Source: Blumeriella jaapii
Taxonomy: Eukaryota > Ascomycota > Leotiomycetes > Helotiales > Drepanopezizaceae
Reading direction: 5' to 3'
Length of the DNA stretch: 64,000 bases
Assembly: GCA_009599575.1 (NCBI GenBank)
Contig: VWND01000021.1
Location: 124,001 to 188,000, forward strand
The notes under the pieces are model-generated. The model was not told the DNA's origin, ran no database searches, and saw only the letters and a list, made by a program, of their open reading frames with translations. Position 1 is the first letter of the stretch. Every line of letters starts with the position of its first letter. This document shows positions 22,990-35,864 of this stretch, piece by piece. Made by a program: the position numbers and the translations under genes.

Positions 22990-24353
22990 GTTATTATCGA
23001 TATTATAGCTTTTTGCATTCGCAGCGAACAAGCATTTCTAGCTATTTAAAAAAACCTAGCGCTTTCGGCTGTTTAAAAAAACCCCGTATCATCGTTTTTT
23101 TTAACGTTACCAGCTTTATCAAAAATCGAAAATACCTTATTACTAAAGCGCGACGATTTCTTAATTTTTTTTATTTAAAAAATTATTAAAAAAGGCTACG
23201 CTTAAAGCGATTCGGAAAAATCTTTTACCGAAACTTTGATTTATTTAGCTGATAAACGAATCCGCGCCGAATAAGAAAAAAACGACGAACGTAGAAAAAT
23301 AAAAAAAATACGAATTAAAATAAAACAGAAAAAAACTAAGAAAAAGGTTTACGAAATAATCAAAAGACTCGAAAAAGCCAGAAAACGCCGAAACGAATTC
23401 CGAAAAAAAGTTAAACAATTTTAATAAAAACTTAACGCTTTCGAAAATATCGAAAAAAAGGTTTTTATATTTTTTAATACCGTTCTAATTAAAAAAAGAC
23501 AGAAAACAACTCAAGCCGGCGATTATTATAAAATATCCTCGAAGTATTACGATAATAATATTTATTAAAAACGATTTAGTATTTCTTTTAAATATATTAT
23601 ATTTTTTGTAAAAAACACAGCGAATTCGAGCCGAAAAACACCAAAAATAAAAGACTTTTTAATATATCGAAAAAAAAATATTAAAAAAGCTTAATTTTTT
23701 ATTCGGCGTACAGAACGAAGCTTCCGCCAAAATAAAAAAATAATATTTTATACCGATTAAAAAAAAATTAACGCTTGTATTTTAGCTTTCGACGATAAAA
23801 TAAAAAAAAGGTAAATCGGATACGAACGACATTTTACGAATATTCGAATTATATAAAACGATTTTAAAAAATAAATATTAAACTTTCTGATAAACGCGGA
23901 AAATCGAGAAATCGCGGCTTCGAATTTATACGATAAAGCGAAGCAAAAAAAGCATAAATCAATTAACGATTTCGTTGTTTATTTAAATAATTTCGAACAG
24001 CAATTGCAAATAATAAACGATGCGATTAGAAAAAAAATGCTTTTCGCAAAACTCCGATTTATTTTTCGAAAAGAAATTATTAAACGAAGCAATATTGCAG
24101 CTATAAGCTCGTACGAAAAATTAATATTAATCGCTCGTCGAATCGAAAATATTAATAAAATTATTAACGATAAAACGAAAAATAATAAACGACGAAACGA
24201 ACGCAAAAAAAACAAAAAAAAAAAAAACTTATATTTGCGATTAAAGCTTAAAGGCTAAAACAAATATATACCGTTTTCGATTCGAAAATACGTTATAAAA
24301 AAAAAACGAAAGCGAAAAAACGATAATTTTAACAAAATCCTTTAAAATCTTAA
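22990..24353 (+). pseudogene. E7 gag (RLG-2)
   Basis: A lysine/arginine/glutamate-rich coiled-coil segment lies at about 23270-23420. It is followed by a capsid-like region with an 84-codon open stretch (24004-24258). That stretch includes NDAIRKKMLFAKLRFIFRKE and LIARRIENINK, a pattern like other chromovirus-type Gag proteins (FFAKLRPTFR...). A very basic tail follows. E8 splits gag just before its zinc knuckle, which resumes at 32646. Confidence 0.68.
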
Positions 24354-24358
24354 AATTT

Positions 24359-24660
24359 TGTTGCGCTATATTTACATTCTTTTATTTCCTTTCATTTCTT
24401 TTGTTCCAGATTTATTTTTTCTGTACGCTTTCAGTAGTTAGATATTCCTGGAGCTCGGAAAGGCTCGTAGTCACGTGATAACGAGCCTTTTCGGAAACTA
24501 GTTTTTCCGAGCGATTGACTAAGCGAGCCCGAACCTTCCGTTTTCTGCGGAAAGCTCGCTAGTCAGATTTAAAATAATATAAATAACATTTTATTATATA
24601 TAATTTATCCGTCCCAGCCTTCGGTGAAAATTCCTACCGATTATTCGGTTATACACGACA
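24359..24660 (+). repeat. E8 5' LTR (RLC-1, 302 bp)
   Basis: It begins tgttgcgctatatttac and ends tatacacgaca. The outer left half is preserved (tttatttcctttcatttc). The same positions in the 3' LTR have lost their cytosines. Confidence 0.92.
24459..24490. promoter_or_regulatory. RLC-1 LTR hairpin centred on an E-box
   Basis: Perfect 10-bp arms aaaggctcgt and acgagccttt flank a 12-nt centre agtcacgtgata that contains CACGTG. CACGTG is the binding core of bHLH regulators such as Cbf1/Pho4-type proteins. It may be an enhancer or an RNA structure; function is inferred only. Mutated versions occur in the other RLC-1 LTRs. Confidence 0.5.
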
Positions 24661-24689
24661 GTTATAAGCTTCGGAGCCAATTAATAAGC

Positions 24690-26340
24690 TTTTTTCTGCA
24701 ATGCATACGCTAAAAAACTCGTTGAGAACTTTTACCGGTCAATTTATTCGAATTATCAAAAAAATTCGTAAAAGGTTATATTTTGCAAAGTTTTCCTTAT
24801 TTAACAAAAGGCTACGAATCGATAAAAAGCTATTAAAAATGCGGAAAACATTAATTTTTCGATTTTTTTAATTTATAAATTTCATTTTTATTTTTTTTAT
24901 TTTTTTTAATTTAATTAATCGATTTTTTATAACGAAAATAATATATCGGCCCTTACGAAAAAAAAGGTTTTTTTTCACGATCTAAAATCGTAGATCTTTT
25001 GATTAAAAACGTATAAATTTCATCGATCAGAGATTTTTCCTTTCGATTATACCGATCCTAATTTTCCACTTCGCTTTTTTATTAATAAACGATTATAAAA
25101 ACAATTTTTTATATCAGTTTTATCGATTAAAAAAACAAAAAGCGTTAAGTAAATTACAATCGAAAATACGTCGAATACAACGGTATAACCGAAGCAGAAA
25201 AGGCCGCCGTTACGATTGATAATCCTTTCGACAAATCTCGATTAGCCAATTTAATTTTCGACGATTTAAAAAAATAAAATCGATTATTTTTCGAAAAACC
25301 ATTTAAAAAAGCTTAAAAAATGGCAGAAATACGTTATTATTTATTAAAAGTTGCTCGACTAAATCTTTTTAATTATAAAAACCAGTTTAATAAACTTTGT
25401 AATTACTTAATCGGAAATTAACGCTATTAATAATAAAAAAGCGTACGCTATTTTTCATATTAATTTGCAAAAAGATTTTTTAATAAATAAAAGTATGCGT
25501 AGGATCAAGGATTTATATTATAAAAAAAAGCAGAAGTCATTTTAAGCATTTGTTCGTATTTTAAAAAAAAATATTGCTTTTGTATACTTTTTCGTAATTA
25601 GCTCCGTTAGATTTGATTATAAAAACATTTTTCGCAAAGCGTATAGCGAAAAAGTAAATATAACCGAATAAATAAAAAAATAACAAACCGCTTATAAAGC
25701 AGCTGTCGAATATAAGATTTTTAATATAAATAACCGCTACGCTGCCATCGATTTTTTCGACGCAATCGCCGCATATATTAATTTACAATAGGCGAACGGT
25801 AAAAAAACTAAGTATTTGAAAAACGAATTTGCCGGCTTTTTTATAAAAAAGATTTCAATCGAACTAAGTTTTATAATTTTTTCTTTTGAAAACAACCGAG
25901 GATTCGATAATTCAAGCCGAAAAATCGGAGTTTTCGTCTTTTTTTTTTTTCGATTTTAAAAACAACGATATTTCGAAAAATCGTAAAAAAAAAAAAAAAA
26001 AAGGAAAAAACAAAAAAAGAAAAAGGAAAAAAAAAGTATAACTGCTTATGCGACACTTTTTAAAAAGCGCCATTTCTATTTCTTAACCGATTGTAAAAAG
26101 CTTTTGTACGTAATAAATAATCGTCGTAAAAAAAAAACTTTTTCCAATTTTTTAAATAAATAAAAAATCGCTGAAATGCGAAAAAAGCTGTTTTTCAATT
26201 ATAAAAAAACCTTAAAAACTTTAAATAAAAAAAATATCCAAATAGTCGCAATTAACAAAATTCTTGGAATTCTAATAATCAAGCCAAAACAAATTCCAAA
26301 ATCAACTTTTAAAAACGATCAGAAAAAGTTTTTTATCGCA
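24690..26340 (+). pseudogene. E8 copia gag
   Basis: This is a decayed Gag between the 5' LTR and protease. The C-terminus is the clearest part: KKRHFYFLTDCKKLL (26062-26103) retains the His and last Cys of a CCHC knuckle. It is preceded by a lysine-rich linker (about 25980-26040). The first part holds many TAA/TAG and I can only assign it by position and by homology with E12. Confidence 0.6.
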
Positions 26341-26369
26341 ACTTTTTTTTTTTTGTTTTAATACGATTA

Positions 26370-28020
26370 AAAAGCATTTCGAAATTAACGTTTTGGTTTT
26401 AAAACCTGATTAATATTATTTTTTTAAATAAAAATACTTTTTTTAATAATTGTTTTAAAATTTATTTAATAAACGACAAAGACTTTTTCATCGAAAAGTT
26501 TTATAAAAAGATTAATAACCTTATTAATAACGTTTATGCAAGCATATAAAGTTTTTCAATCGTCGGGAAAAAAAGTCGTTTAATAAAAAAAGCCTTTCGC
26601 AAAAAAAATAAAAAGCCTTAAAATATGATTTTTAATAACGTGACGTTCGTTTTAAATTTTATTACTAATATTATTTCCGTTAGTTTTTTAATTAAAAAAA
26701 GTTACTGATTCTAAAAGTCAAATAATACTTTTCGTTTTAAAAGTTTTAAAAGTTTTATTTTAAAACGTTAGTATTAAACGATCGCCGATTTTTATATGTT
26801 TAAATACATTAAAATCAATTGTTTTTTTTGTTCGTATTTCCTACGTAATAATTTGAATTTTTTAAAACGTAATTCGCTCGGCCTAATAATTTATACAATT
26901 TCGAAACGTTATACGCGTTATAAATTTAAAAAAAGCAGCGTGTTTACGTACGATCGAAATAACGATGCGCGCTTATAACATTTTCGTTCGGGCCATTTAA
27001 ATAAAAACGCGCTCGAAAAGCTGATCGACAACACTCGTAGAATAAAAATTAAAAGCTTAATTAAAATAAAATGCGAAAAGTGTATTATTACGTATTTAAA
27101 ACAAATGATTTTAAAAATAATATTAAAAAACAAATTTCTCAGGCTTTTTTTTTTTCGCATCGGCTGGGATTTTTACGATTATTTCAAAAATTGTAAAAAA
27201 ATTTACAACGGCTCGACGTAAATATTTTTAATAAAAAACGAATATAATAAAAAGATTTAAACTTTTGCTATCAAAACGAAAAGCATAAAAGTCGTTTTAA
27301 AAAAAAAAAAAAACCGTTTTTAAACGTTCGACGCATAAATAAAACGTTAATATAACTTTTTCATTTGCAAAATTCGATAAAATAACGAATCGTCGGTAAT
27401 TTTAAAAACAAAAAAAACATTATTTCGAAATATTAAAAATAAGCGGAGCGCGAAAATATCGATCTGAAATTAATTTTATTTTATATACACCAGCCAAATG
27501 GCTCGATCGAACGAGTAAAAAAAAAAGTAATTAAACGTTCGATAAAAATAAAAATTAAGGCGGGCCTTTCAATTTCTTTTTGGTCCGAAACGATAAAAAC
27601 AACAGCGCATTTATATAATATATCGCCGCTTGCGAAAAAATAATTTAAGTTTTCAAATAAAGTTTTGCATAGCTGATTTAAATAATATTTCCGGTATTAC
27701 GATTCTGCTATTATAAAAACGCGTACGGCCGATTTCAGACCAAACTGAAGCAAAGTTTATACGTACGAAGCTTATGCGTATTTAATAATAAAAGATCGGA
27801 AGGCCATAAAACATAAAAAAAAATTTAAAATCTTTTCGAAAAAATACATCGGATATTTAATTAAATATAACGCTTTTAATATTTATAAAATCTAAGTATT
27901 TTAGCTAATACGTATAATTACGAGCCGAAACGTAATATTTAACGAGTCCAAATTTTATTTTTCGGAGGCTGAAAATCCAAGTTTTATAATTAGATTAAAG
28001 CTTTAGAAAACCGTGGAGTT
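26370..28020 (+). pseudogene. E8 copia protease, GAG-pre-integrase and integrase
   Basis: The protease end reads NVTFVLNFITNIISVSFLIK near 26634-26695, matching the copia consensus n-V-x-x-V-P-x-x-x-x-NLiS. The GAG-pre-integrase region follows (about 26940-27160), then integrase core and C-terminus down to about 28020, colinear with E12. It would cleave the polyprotein and integrate cDNA. Broken by numerous TAA stops. Confidence 0.65.
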
Positions 28021-28029
28021 TATCGAAAA

Positions 28030-29310
28030 CGCGAAAAACGAAAAAGCTTAAAACGCTGAATATTAGATATTAGCGGGCGGTTTTAATAGCGGCGCAGACC
28101 AATAAAACTCGGTGTGTTAAAAAAAAAATAATACAAAAAAAGAGCCATTATTATAAAACGAGCAACTTTCAGATTTTACAAAAAAAAATAAAAGTTTTTT
28201 TCCATCGGAGCCGCTATTAAAACCAAAACCGATTTTAAGCCCTTTTGATGGATCTCCAAAATCTACGATAAAAAAAAACATTTTAATATTAATGGATTTA
28301 AATATTTTAAAAAATAAATTTAAATCCTCGGAAGTAAAAAACCTAATAAAAGTCGAAGTAATCGAGCCTTTTTTTACGGTCGATTTAAACGTTTAAAGCT
28401 CGAAAATAATATTTTTTTATAAAAGCCCTTTCGACAAAGCTATTACCGACCAGTTTTAATTTTCAGAATTAATTATTAATCGAAAATATATAAAGCATAT
28501 CCGAAATATTCTGACCGACGCGATAAAAGCGTCAGAAAGTTATAAAAATTTAAAAAAAAGTAATAAACTAGCAAAGTTTATTATTGCAAAATAAAATAAA
28601 GCAGAGCAAAGCTTTAGAAGATTTTTTCGGCGCGGATATAAAAATGGCTTTTTATACAAAAAAGCGCGTAATTTAATTTTTCAAATTATAATTAAAAGCT
28701 ATCGCCCGGCAGATCAGGCGCCAGATCGATTTAAAATAAAGCAGCCATCTAAACGCTTGCTTTTAAAAGCTTTTTTAAAACTGATTATTAAAAAAAAAGT
28801 ATTATTTAAAAAAAATAAAAAAAATAAATCGAAGTTTTCGATAAACGATAAAAAACAGCTGATTTTAGAAATTGCCAAACGAAATCGTATAAATTTTATT
28901 TCATATTGGCCGAATAAACCGGAAATATACGCTACGGTATGCGAAATCCTATAATTAATAGTTTTATTTATTCAATAACAAATCGACGAATTCGTTTATA
29001 CGTTTTGAATAAACGAGCCGATTCAGATGGATGAAAAAAACCTTTAGGCTGTTCACGCAGTAATAGCGGCTTCGATAAAAAGAGAATCGGTAAGAAATAT
29101 TTAATTTTTCGATTAAAAATAATATCGGAACAATTTACCGAAAGCTTTAAAAAATTAAAACGAATTGAAAAACTATTAAATAAAAAAGCAGTTTAAAAAA
29201 AAAGCAAAAACCGAAATTAAAAACTTGAAAACCAGAAAATACTAAAGGATTGTTAAAAAAAATGAAATTATAAAGCTTATTTTATTTAAATAAATTTTTA
29301 TATATAAAAC
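28030..29310 (+). pseudogene. E8 copia integrase-RT linker
   Basis: This is the poorly conserved connector between integrase and RT. A 65-codon open segment lies at 28757-28954 (KKNKKNKSKFSINDKKQLIL, then YWPNKPEIYATVCEIL). It is colinear with E12 50650-50955. No domain is recognised. Confidence 0.5.
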
Positions 29311-29319
29311 AAACAGCTT

Positions 29320-30720
29320 AGGCGAATTGCAGCGGTGCAAATCGAAACTAGTCGTAAAAAAAGATTTTTTAAAACGAAGCTTTAATCTTTTTTATATACG
29401 CAGTTATATTCGCAGCCCGCCCGTTTTTTTTTTTCCGAACGGTTATATAACGTTAGCGGTTTATTTCGATCTGGAAATTAAGCAATTCGATATGATTAAT
29501 ATATTCGTTAATGCAAAACGAAATTTTAAAAATAAGCTAATTACGTGCTATTTGTTTAATAAATTTAAATAACTAGATATAATAATACAGTTAGACCGAG
29601 TTTTATATAAATTAAAAAACTTTTCAATTTTATAATACGGCGAATTCGCTAATATTTTAAAAAAGCTAAAGCTCGAATTAATAAGCGAAAAGCTTTATAT
29701 ATTCGCTAACAAAATACGAAGCGTATACGTGGCGTTTTACGTCGACGATATTTAAGTTTTATATTACGCTTTTTATTTATTAAAAGCCGACGAAATTATT
29801 TTCGGTCTGAAAAAAACCTACGAATTTATAAATATAAAAAATTTAAATTATTTTTTCGAAATTCGTATTTTACGAAACAAATAAAAAAAAAGTCTTTTTG
29901 TTTTACGATTCGTATATCGAAAAAATTGCTACGAAGTTTGATATATGTAAAAAGCGTTTTTCAAATACGTTTTTTTTAATCTGCGAATTTGTTAAAAACC
30001 TAAGCGTAGCCACGCTTTCGCAGATTAAAAAGTATTAAAAAAAGGTCGGTTTAATTTTATATACGGCTATTATATTTCGACCCGACGTAGCTTTCGCAGT
30101 TTTTCAGCTTTTTTACTTTTTTATTAATTTAAATTTTTAATATTTCGAAACAGCTAATTAAACGCTTCGATATTTTTATAAAACGAAATTTCTAAAAATC
30201 GTTTACAATCGGAAGAAGCGGAAAAACCAATTGATAATTTCCATCGACGCTTTTTTCGCCGACGATTTAAAAACTCGAAAAATTTTTTAAAGTTATATTT
30301 TTTTTTTTTTCGGAAATGCTATTTTGTAAAAAACTATACGATAAAATACAATTACTACTTTTTTTATTAAAACGGAACTATTTATTTATATAACGATCGT
30401 AAAAGAAATAATAATATTTTAACGTTTTTTTAAAAAGCTTCGACTCGATATTATTTTTAAATAAAACGTATATTGCGATAATTAGTAAACGATTAAATTA
30501 ATCGTAGAAAACAAAAAAAAAATTTTTACGAAATTTTATTACGTCGATATAAATAATATATAAATTCGCCAAAAATATTAAAATAAAAAATTTAAAATCA
30601 TATATTTTTTAATAAATAAAATATACGCAAACGGTTTTATTAAAAATCTGATTCGATAAAAATACGAAAGTTTTGTTAAACTTTTTAATTTACGGAATTT
30701 TCGGAGTTTTATCGAAAAGC
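29320..30720 (+). pseudogene. E8 copia reverse transcriptase and RNase H
   Basis: An 81-codon open block (29327-29572) carries KSKLVVKKDF, then YFDLEIKQFDMINIFVNAK, matching the copia RVT_2 core (r-L-V-a-r-G-F ... i-x-Q-x-D-v-x-n-A-F). The catalytic FYVDD is at about 29735-29755. RNase H is recognised by IISIDAFFADDLKTRK (30231-30285) and IIYKFAKNIKIKNLKSY (about 30550-30610). Scattered TAA/TAG abolish function. Confidence 0.8.
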
Positions 30721-30874
30721 TCGATTAATCGAGCTAAAAAGCTTGCATTTTGCAAACGTACATTTATTTAAACAAATTTTTATTAAAATTTAAAACGCAG
30801 TAAAAACTATTTTTTAAGCAAAAAATATCCGAACTTTTCGCAAATTCAAAAACCCAAAACCAAACCGTTTAGCT

Positions 30875-32100
30875 TTGTAAAAAATCAAAAATATAATCCG
30901 CTAAAATAATAATTCGCGCCCGACGCTTCGCGATAATTAAGCCTGAAATAAATTCCGCGAAAAGCTTTTTAAATATAATTACCGCCGATTGTGCAACCAA
31001 AATATTTTTTTTTTTTTGCGAAGTTTTACCAGGCTAAAAACCAAAAACGTTCGGCAAAAAAATCGCTGCGAAATTTTTTTTAAACTTTTAAAAACAAAAG
31101 TATTTTTTAATAAATCGTAGCCAGGCTTTATTTCGCCAGCACGTAAAGCAGGCGTAAGAATTTCCATTCGAAAAGCAAAAGATTAAGAAATTTTACGAGC
31201 CGCGGCGAGCTTCGCGTTAATAATACGCTTTGTAATTATTAGTTTTGCTTTTAAATTATAATCGATTTAAAAACTTATTTTTTTGCATTTTTAAAACCGC
31301 TTTAATCGTAAAATAAAAAATAACAGTTATATTTTAGAAATCGATTAGTAAAAACGACAGAGTTTTTCGATATAATTAACCGCGTTAATAATTTTATTAA
31401 TCCGAGTTTTAAAAACGAAAAATCACGCAGTTATAACGTTCGCGTCGGCCGAAATGCACGACGTATTAATTGCGTAGCATCGATAATGACGAGCTTCAGC
31501 TAAGTTCGATAAGCAATCGTAATTTAAATTTTTAATTGCTTCGCGAATAATATAAATTATACAAAAAATAAAATTGAAAAGCCCAGGAATAGCAGGCTTT
31601 TTGATTTTAATACGAGCGCGTTTTAAAAAACGATTATCGTCGTTATTTTTATTTTTATTTTCTTCGTTTTAATAATTCCCGGCCGCTTTTTTTTTAAAAG
31701 CGCCAGCGTTTTTTTTTTTTTTTTTTCCGAAAATATTATTAAAACCGAAACCACCGCTAATAGCTTTTTTTATCGCTAGCAGCGTTTCCGCCATCTTTTT
31801 TAAGCGTTATATCGGCATTTTCGAAACTAGGCAAATATAAATCTTCGAAAAAACCGTTTAAAAACGAAATATCGAAAAGGTCGCCTTTTTCGAAAAAATT
31901 AAAAAAAAACGAATTGGCCGAAAAAGCCGATTAATTACGTATAATAAATTTCGCAAAACTCCGATTACGCAAGCGCCGAAAACTAAAAGTCCGAAAAGCT
32001 GGGCTAATTAATCGCGTAAAACTACGCGGACGATTTTTTTTTAAATATAAAAAAAAATTTTATCGATATTTTTAATTAAAATAATAGAATTTTAATCTAT
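30875..32100 (-). pseudogene. E8 opposite-strand ORF (RLC-1 aORF)
   Basis: Homologous to E12 47513-48737 but more decayed. The start is ATA in place of ATG (32098-32100). The AT-hook-encoding region is retained near 32025-32045. The minus strand at 30979-31167 is open for 62 codons but in a different frame from the E12 reading, so I treat that stretch as partly a shadow. Confidence 0.45.
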
Positions 32101-32318
32101 TAGAAAACTAATAAAAAAATAAAAAAATTAAGGTTTTTAAAAGCGACGAAACGTTTATTTAAATTAAATTGGCTTTATTTACGCTTCGCAACGATAAAAA
32201 ATATAAACAAATTATATAAATATTATAATATCGCGTTACGGCCGCATTCGGACGACAAAAAAACTTTCCCGCGTTTTAAAAATAGCTAATTACCGAATTA
32301 ATAATCAGCTAAAAAATA

Positions 32319-32618
32319 TATTACGTTATATTTACATTTTTTTATTTTTTTTTATTTTTTTTGTTTCAGATTTTTTTTTTTATACGCTTTTAATAATTAG
32401 ATATTTCTGAAGTTCGGAAAAGCTCGTAGTTACGTAATAACGAGCCTTTTCGGAAACTAGTTTTTCCGAGCGACTGATTAAGCGAGCCCGAACCTTTCGT
32501 CTTTTGCGGAAAGCTCGCCAGTCAGATTAAAATAATACAAATAACATCTTACTACATATAATTCATCCGTCCCAGCCTCCGGTAAAGGTTCCTACCGACT
32601 ATTCGGCTATGCACGACA
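32319..32618 (+). repeat. E8 3' LTR (RLC-1, 300 bp)
   Basis: It begins tattacgttatatttac and ends ggctatgcacgaca, then TSD aattt. The outer right end is preserved (cagcctccggtaaaggttcc), while the inner left end is T-rich. Confidence 0.92.
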
Positions 32619-32623
32619 AATTT

Positions 32624-34720
32624 CTAACGATTTTTTTTACTTTTCGAAATGCAATCGTTGCCAAAAAATAAAACATCGTATAGCCAATTGTTTAAAAATC
32701 GAATATTATAAATATAATAAAAAAAAATATATAATTTTAAATTGCTCCGAAGCTAACAAATTTAAAAATTCGGAAAAAGCTTTCGTTCGATTTTAATTTC
32801 GTCGCTGCTAATAAAATCGAGCGAAAAAAAAAAGCAGAAAATAATAATTTTAATCGAAATTAAAAAAGCTAAAAGCGAAATTCGTACGAAACAAGTTTTT
32901 ATCGATTGCGGCGCGGAAAAAAATTGCGTAATTTAAAAGTTATTAATTAAATATAAATGGAAATTAATTTAAAAACGTATTAATTTATCTACGATTAAAA
33001 AAAAAAAAAATTATTTACGGCACGCATACGCAATTTATTCGCGCTATTAATAATTATAAAATAATTAAAAAAATATAAAACGACTTCGTAGCTTGCGATA
33101 TAAATATCCCAAGGGTTTTATTTATTTTAAGATTTTTTTAATTGCGAAATATCGACCCCGTTATAAACTTTCGAGCTAAATCGTAACGATACCCAGTCGA
33201 ACGCTTATAATTTAATTTCGTTATAATCAAACGTTTTAAAAAGAAATCTAAAAAAAAATAAGCGTTTTAAATCGTTTTAAAAAAAGCTACTGAAAAATAA
33301 CATTAATTACCTTTTAAATACGACGATTACGCCGACGTATTCGACGATACCGCCGCGGTTATTTTAGCTTTTTATTATTTTATAAAACATCGAATAAACT
33401 TTGCGAAAAAAAAAGACTTTTTTTGAAAATCAATTTATTTTTTGTCGAAATCTGAATTTACCGAATTGCGCGAATATTTCGATTCGAGCTTAAAAAAAAG
33501 CTGAATAAAAAAATTTATTAATTTTGCCGGCGTATTAATAATATTTATACCGAAAAAAAACGGAAATTTACGATTATGCGTCGATTATAAAAGTCTAAAC
33601 GCAATTACGATTAAAAATCGAACTTTTCTACTTTTTATAAGCGAAACTTTGAATCGTTTGAAAAAAGCTAAAATATTTATTAAGCTAGATTTTATTTGGA
33701 CGTACTACCGCTTTCGAATAAAAAAGGGAAATAAATAAAAAACTGCGTTTCGCATTCGTTACGAACATTTCGAATATTGCGTATTATCTTTCGGCCTTTC
33801 GAACGCATTAGCAACTTTCTAAGCGTATATTAATTAAGCTTTAATCGGTTTAATAAATATTACGTATATAATTTATTTCGACGATATTTTAATATTTTTC
33901 GAAAACTCCGACGATTATATAAACGCGGTAAAAAAGATTTTCGAAAAATTTCGTATTAATAAATTTTACGAAAATTTAAAAAAATATGCTTTCGATACGA
34001 ATACGATTAAATTTTTAAATTTCGTCGTTATTTTTACGAGAATTAAAATGGACCCAAGAAAAATAAATAATATTCGAAATGGCCTTTTTTTATTACGTAG
34101 CGAAATATTTAAATATTTTTAGGTTTTATCAATTTTTATAAACGTTTTATTAAAAATTACGTTAAGTTTTGCCGATTTATTACAGATTTTTTAAAAGAAA
34201 TGCAACGAAAAAAAATATCGGGCCTTTTTCGCTTTTTATTCGAAGCAAAGGTCGCTTTTTTATTTTAAAAAAAAAAGTTTTGCCGAGCATCGATTTTACG
34301 CTATTTCGACCTTCGATTAAAAATCCAAATCGAAACAAACGCTTCGAAATTCGTTATAAACGGAATATTATTTTAATTATTCGGAAAAAATGCGAAAGCA
34401 CGTTGGCATTTTATCGCGTATTATTCGAAAAAGCTTTTTTTTATAAAACAAAAATACGAAATTCACGACGCTAAACTAATAGTTATAATTCACGCTTTTA
34501 AATAATAGAGCTAATATTTACGTAGCGCTTTCGACGTTATTATTATACGTATAAATTATTATAATTTAAAATACTTTTTTACGAAAAAACGTTTAAACGA
34601 ACGCTAAGCGAAATAGGCCGACGAGCTAGCTAAATACGATTTTGCAATCGAATATAAAACAGAAGTTTTTAATCCGGCGGATGGTTTTTTCCGCCGGCCA
34701 AATTTAAAAAAAAATTAAAA
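32624..34720 (+). pseudogene. E7 gag knuckle, protease, RT and RNase H (RLG-2)
   Basis: The CCHC zinc knuckle is intact: KCNRCQKIKHRIANC (32646-32690), spacing C-x2-C-x4-H-x4-C. Protease reads VFIDCGAEKNC near 32892-32930, with DCGA in place of DSGA. RT has FTEFAREYF-type start (33455-33500), PKKNGNLRLCVDYK (33550-33595) and YFDDILIF (about 33870-33900). RNase H follows to about 34720, with ADELAKYDFAIEYK near 34615-34660. Integrase starts after the linker. Frequent stops make it inactive. Confidence 0.8.
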
Positions 34721-34729
34721 AAAAAAATA

Positions 34730-35344
34730 ATAAACAGTTGTTTACGCTATATCGTAAGCTAAAATTAGCTTATTTAAAAAATTTCAAAATATTTTCCGCA
34801 ATAAAAACACGCTTAAAATCGAAATATAAACTATTTCGCGCCGATAAATATTCGAAACTTTTATTAACGGAATCAAAAAGTAAAAAGCAAACGGAAAAAA
34901 GCCAAATAAAAAGCTTTTTCGCCGGATTATTTTTTGCTAATATTATTAATTGCAAATAATATATATTACGAAACGTAGCCGTTGTATTATTATAATCCGA
35001 AACGGCTAATAACGAATTAACAAAACCGATTTATAAAATTATTTTTAAATTGCAAAAATCTGATTTTTTTGTATTATAAAAAACGTACGAATCGGCTTTG
35101 TAAAACAATCGAGCCGAATTCGAAAAATATTAGCGTATAAGCTAAAATAAATTATTACGTTATAAAAAACGTGCGTATATTTCGAATAAAAGCGCTATTA
35201 AAAGCGAAATATTAAAAATTAATTACGACGATCCGACCGCCGGCTATTAAAGTTTTCGGCGAACGCTAAAATTAATTGAAAAAAAGTATTTCTGGCCTGG
35301 TTTACGAAGCGACGTAAAACGTTACGTTAATACGTATGGAAAAT
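34730..35344 (+). pseudogene. E7 RNase H-integrase linker and integrase HHCC region
   Basis: The linker 34738-34959 is open for 73 codons (FRADKYSKLLLTESKSKK). Integrase zinc-binding region follows: NYDDPTAGY, then RRTLKLIEKKYFWPGLRSDV. Both expected histidines (YHDDP and AGH) are tyrosine, each one C-to-T change. The reading ends at NTYGK, where E9 is inserted. Confidence 0.72.
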
Positions 35345-35646
35345 TGTCGTGCATAGCCGAATAGTCGGTAGGAATCCTCACCGGAGGCTGGAACGGATAA
35401 ATTATATGCAATAAAATATTACTTTTATTGTTTTAAATCTGACTGGCGAGCTTTTCGCAACAGACGGAAGGTTCGGGCTCGCTTAGTTATTCGCTCGGAA
35501 AAACTAGTTTCCGAAAAGGCTCGTTATTACGTAACTACGAGCTTTTCCGAGCTTTAAAAATATCTAACTATTAAAAGCGTATAAAAAAAATAAATCTGAA
35601 ACAAAAAAAATAAAAAAAAATAAAAAAATATAAATATAACGTAATA
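35345..35646 (-). repeat. E9 3' LTR (RLC-1, 302 bp)
   Basis: As written it begins tgtcgtgcatagccg and ends aacgtaata. The outer left end is preserved (cctcaccggaggctgg), while the inner right end is mutated. Confidence 0.9.
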
Positions 35647-35864
35647 TATTTTTTAGCTAATTGCTAATTCGATAATCAGCTATTTTTAAAACGCGGAAAA
35701 GTTTTTTTATCGTCCGAATGCGGCCGTAACGCGATATTGCAATATTTATATAATTTATTTATATTTTTTGTTATTGCGAAGCGTAAATAAAGCTAATTTA
35801 GCTTAAATAAGCGTTTCGTCGCTTTTGAAAACTTTAATTTTTTTATTTTTTTATTAGTTTTCTA

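Larger units (their letters stand above)
24359..32618 (+). mobile_element. E8: complete RLC-1 Ty1/copia retrotransposon
   Basis: A full-length element of 8,260 bp with LTRs at 24359-24660 and 32319-32618 and a perfect TSD aattt. Gene order is gag, protease, integrase, RT, RNase H, which is the copia order. The minus strand of the last 1.6 kb carries the aORF. It was inserted in gag of E7: E11 has the uninterrupted sequence at 43930-43960. Coding frames are heavily broken. Confidence 0.93.
22502..35344 (+). mobile_element. E7: RLG-2 Ty3/gypsy retrotransposon, interrupted by E8, broken by E9
   Basis: A plus-strand RLG-2 copy colinear with E11. It has a 5' LTR (22502-22912), gag to 24353, E8 inserted at aattt (24354-24358 and 32619-32623), then the gag knuckle, protease, RT, RNase H and the integrase N-terminus up to 35344. 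There E9 was inserted after aaaat. The rest of E7 lies right of the window. Confidence 0.88.
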
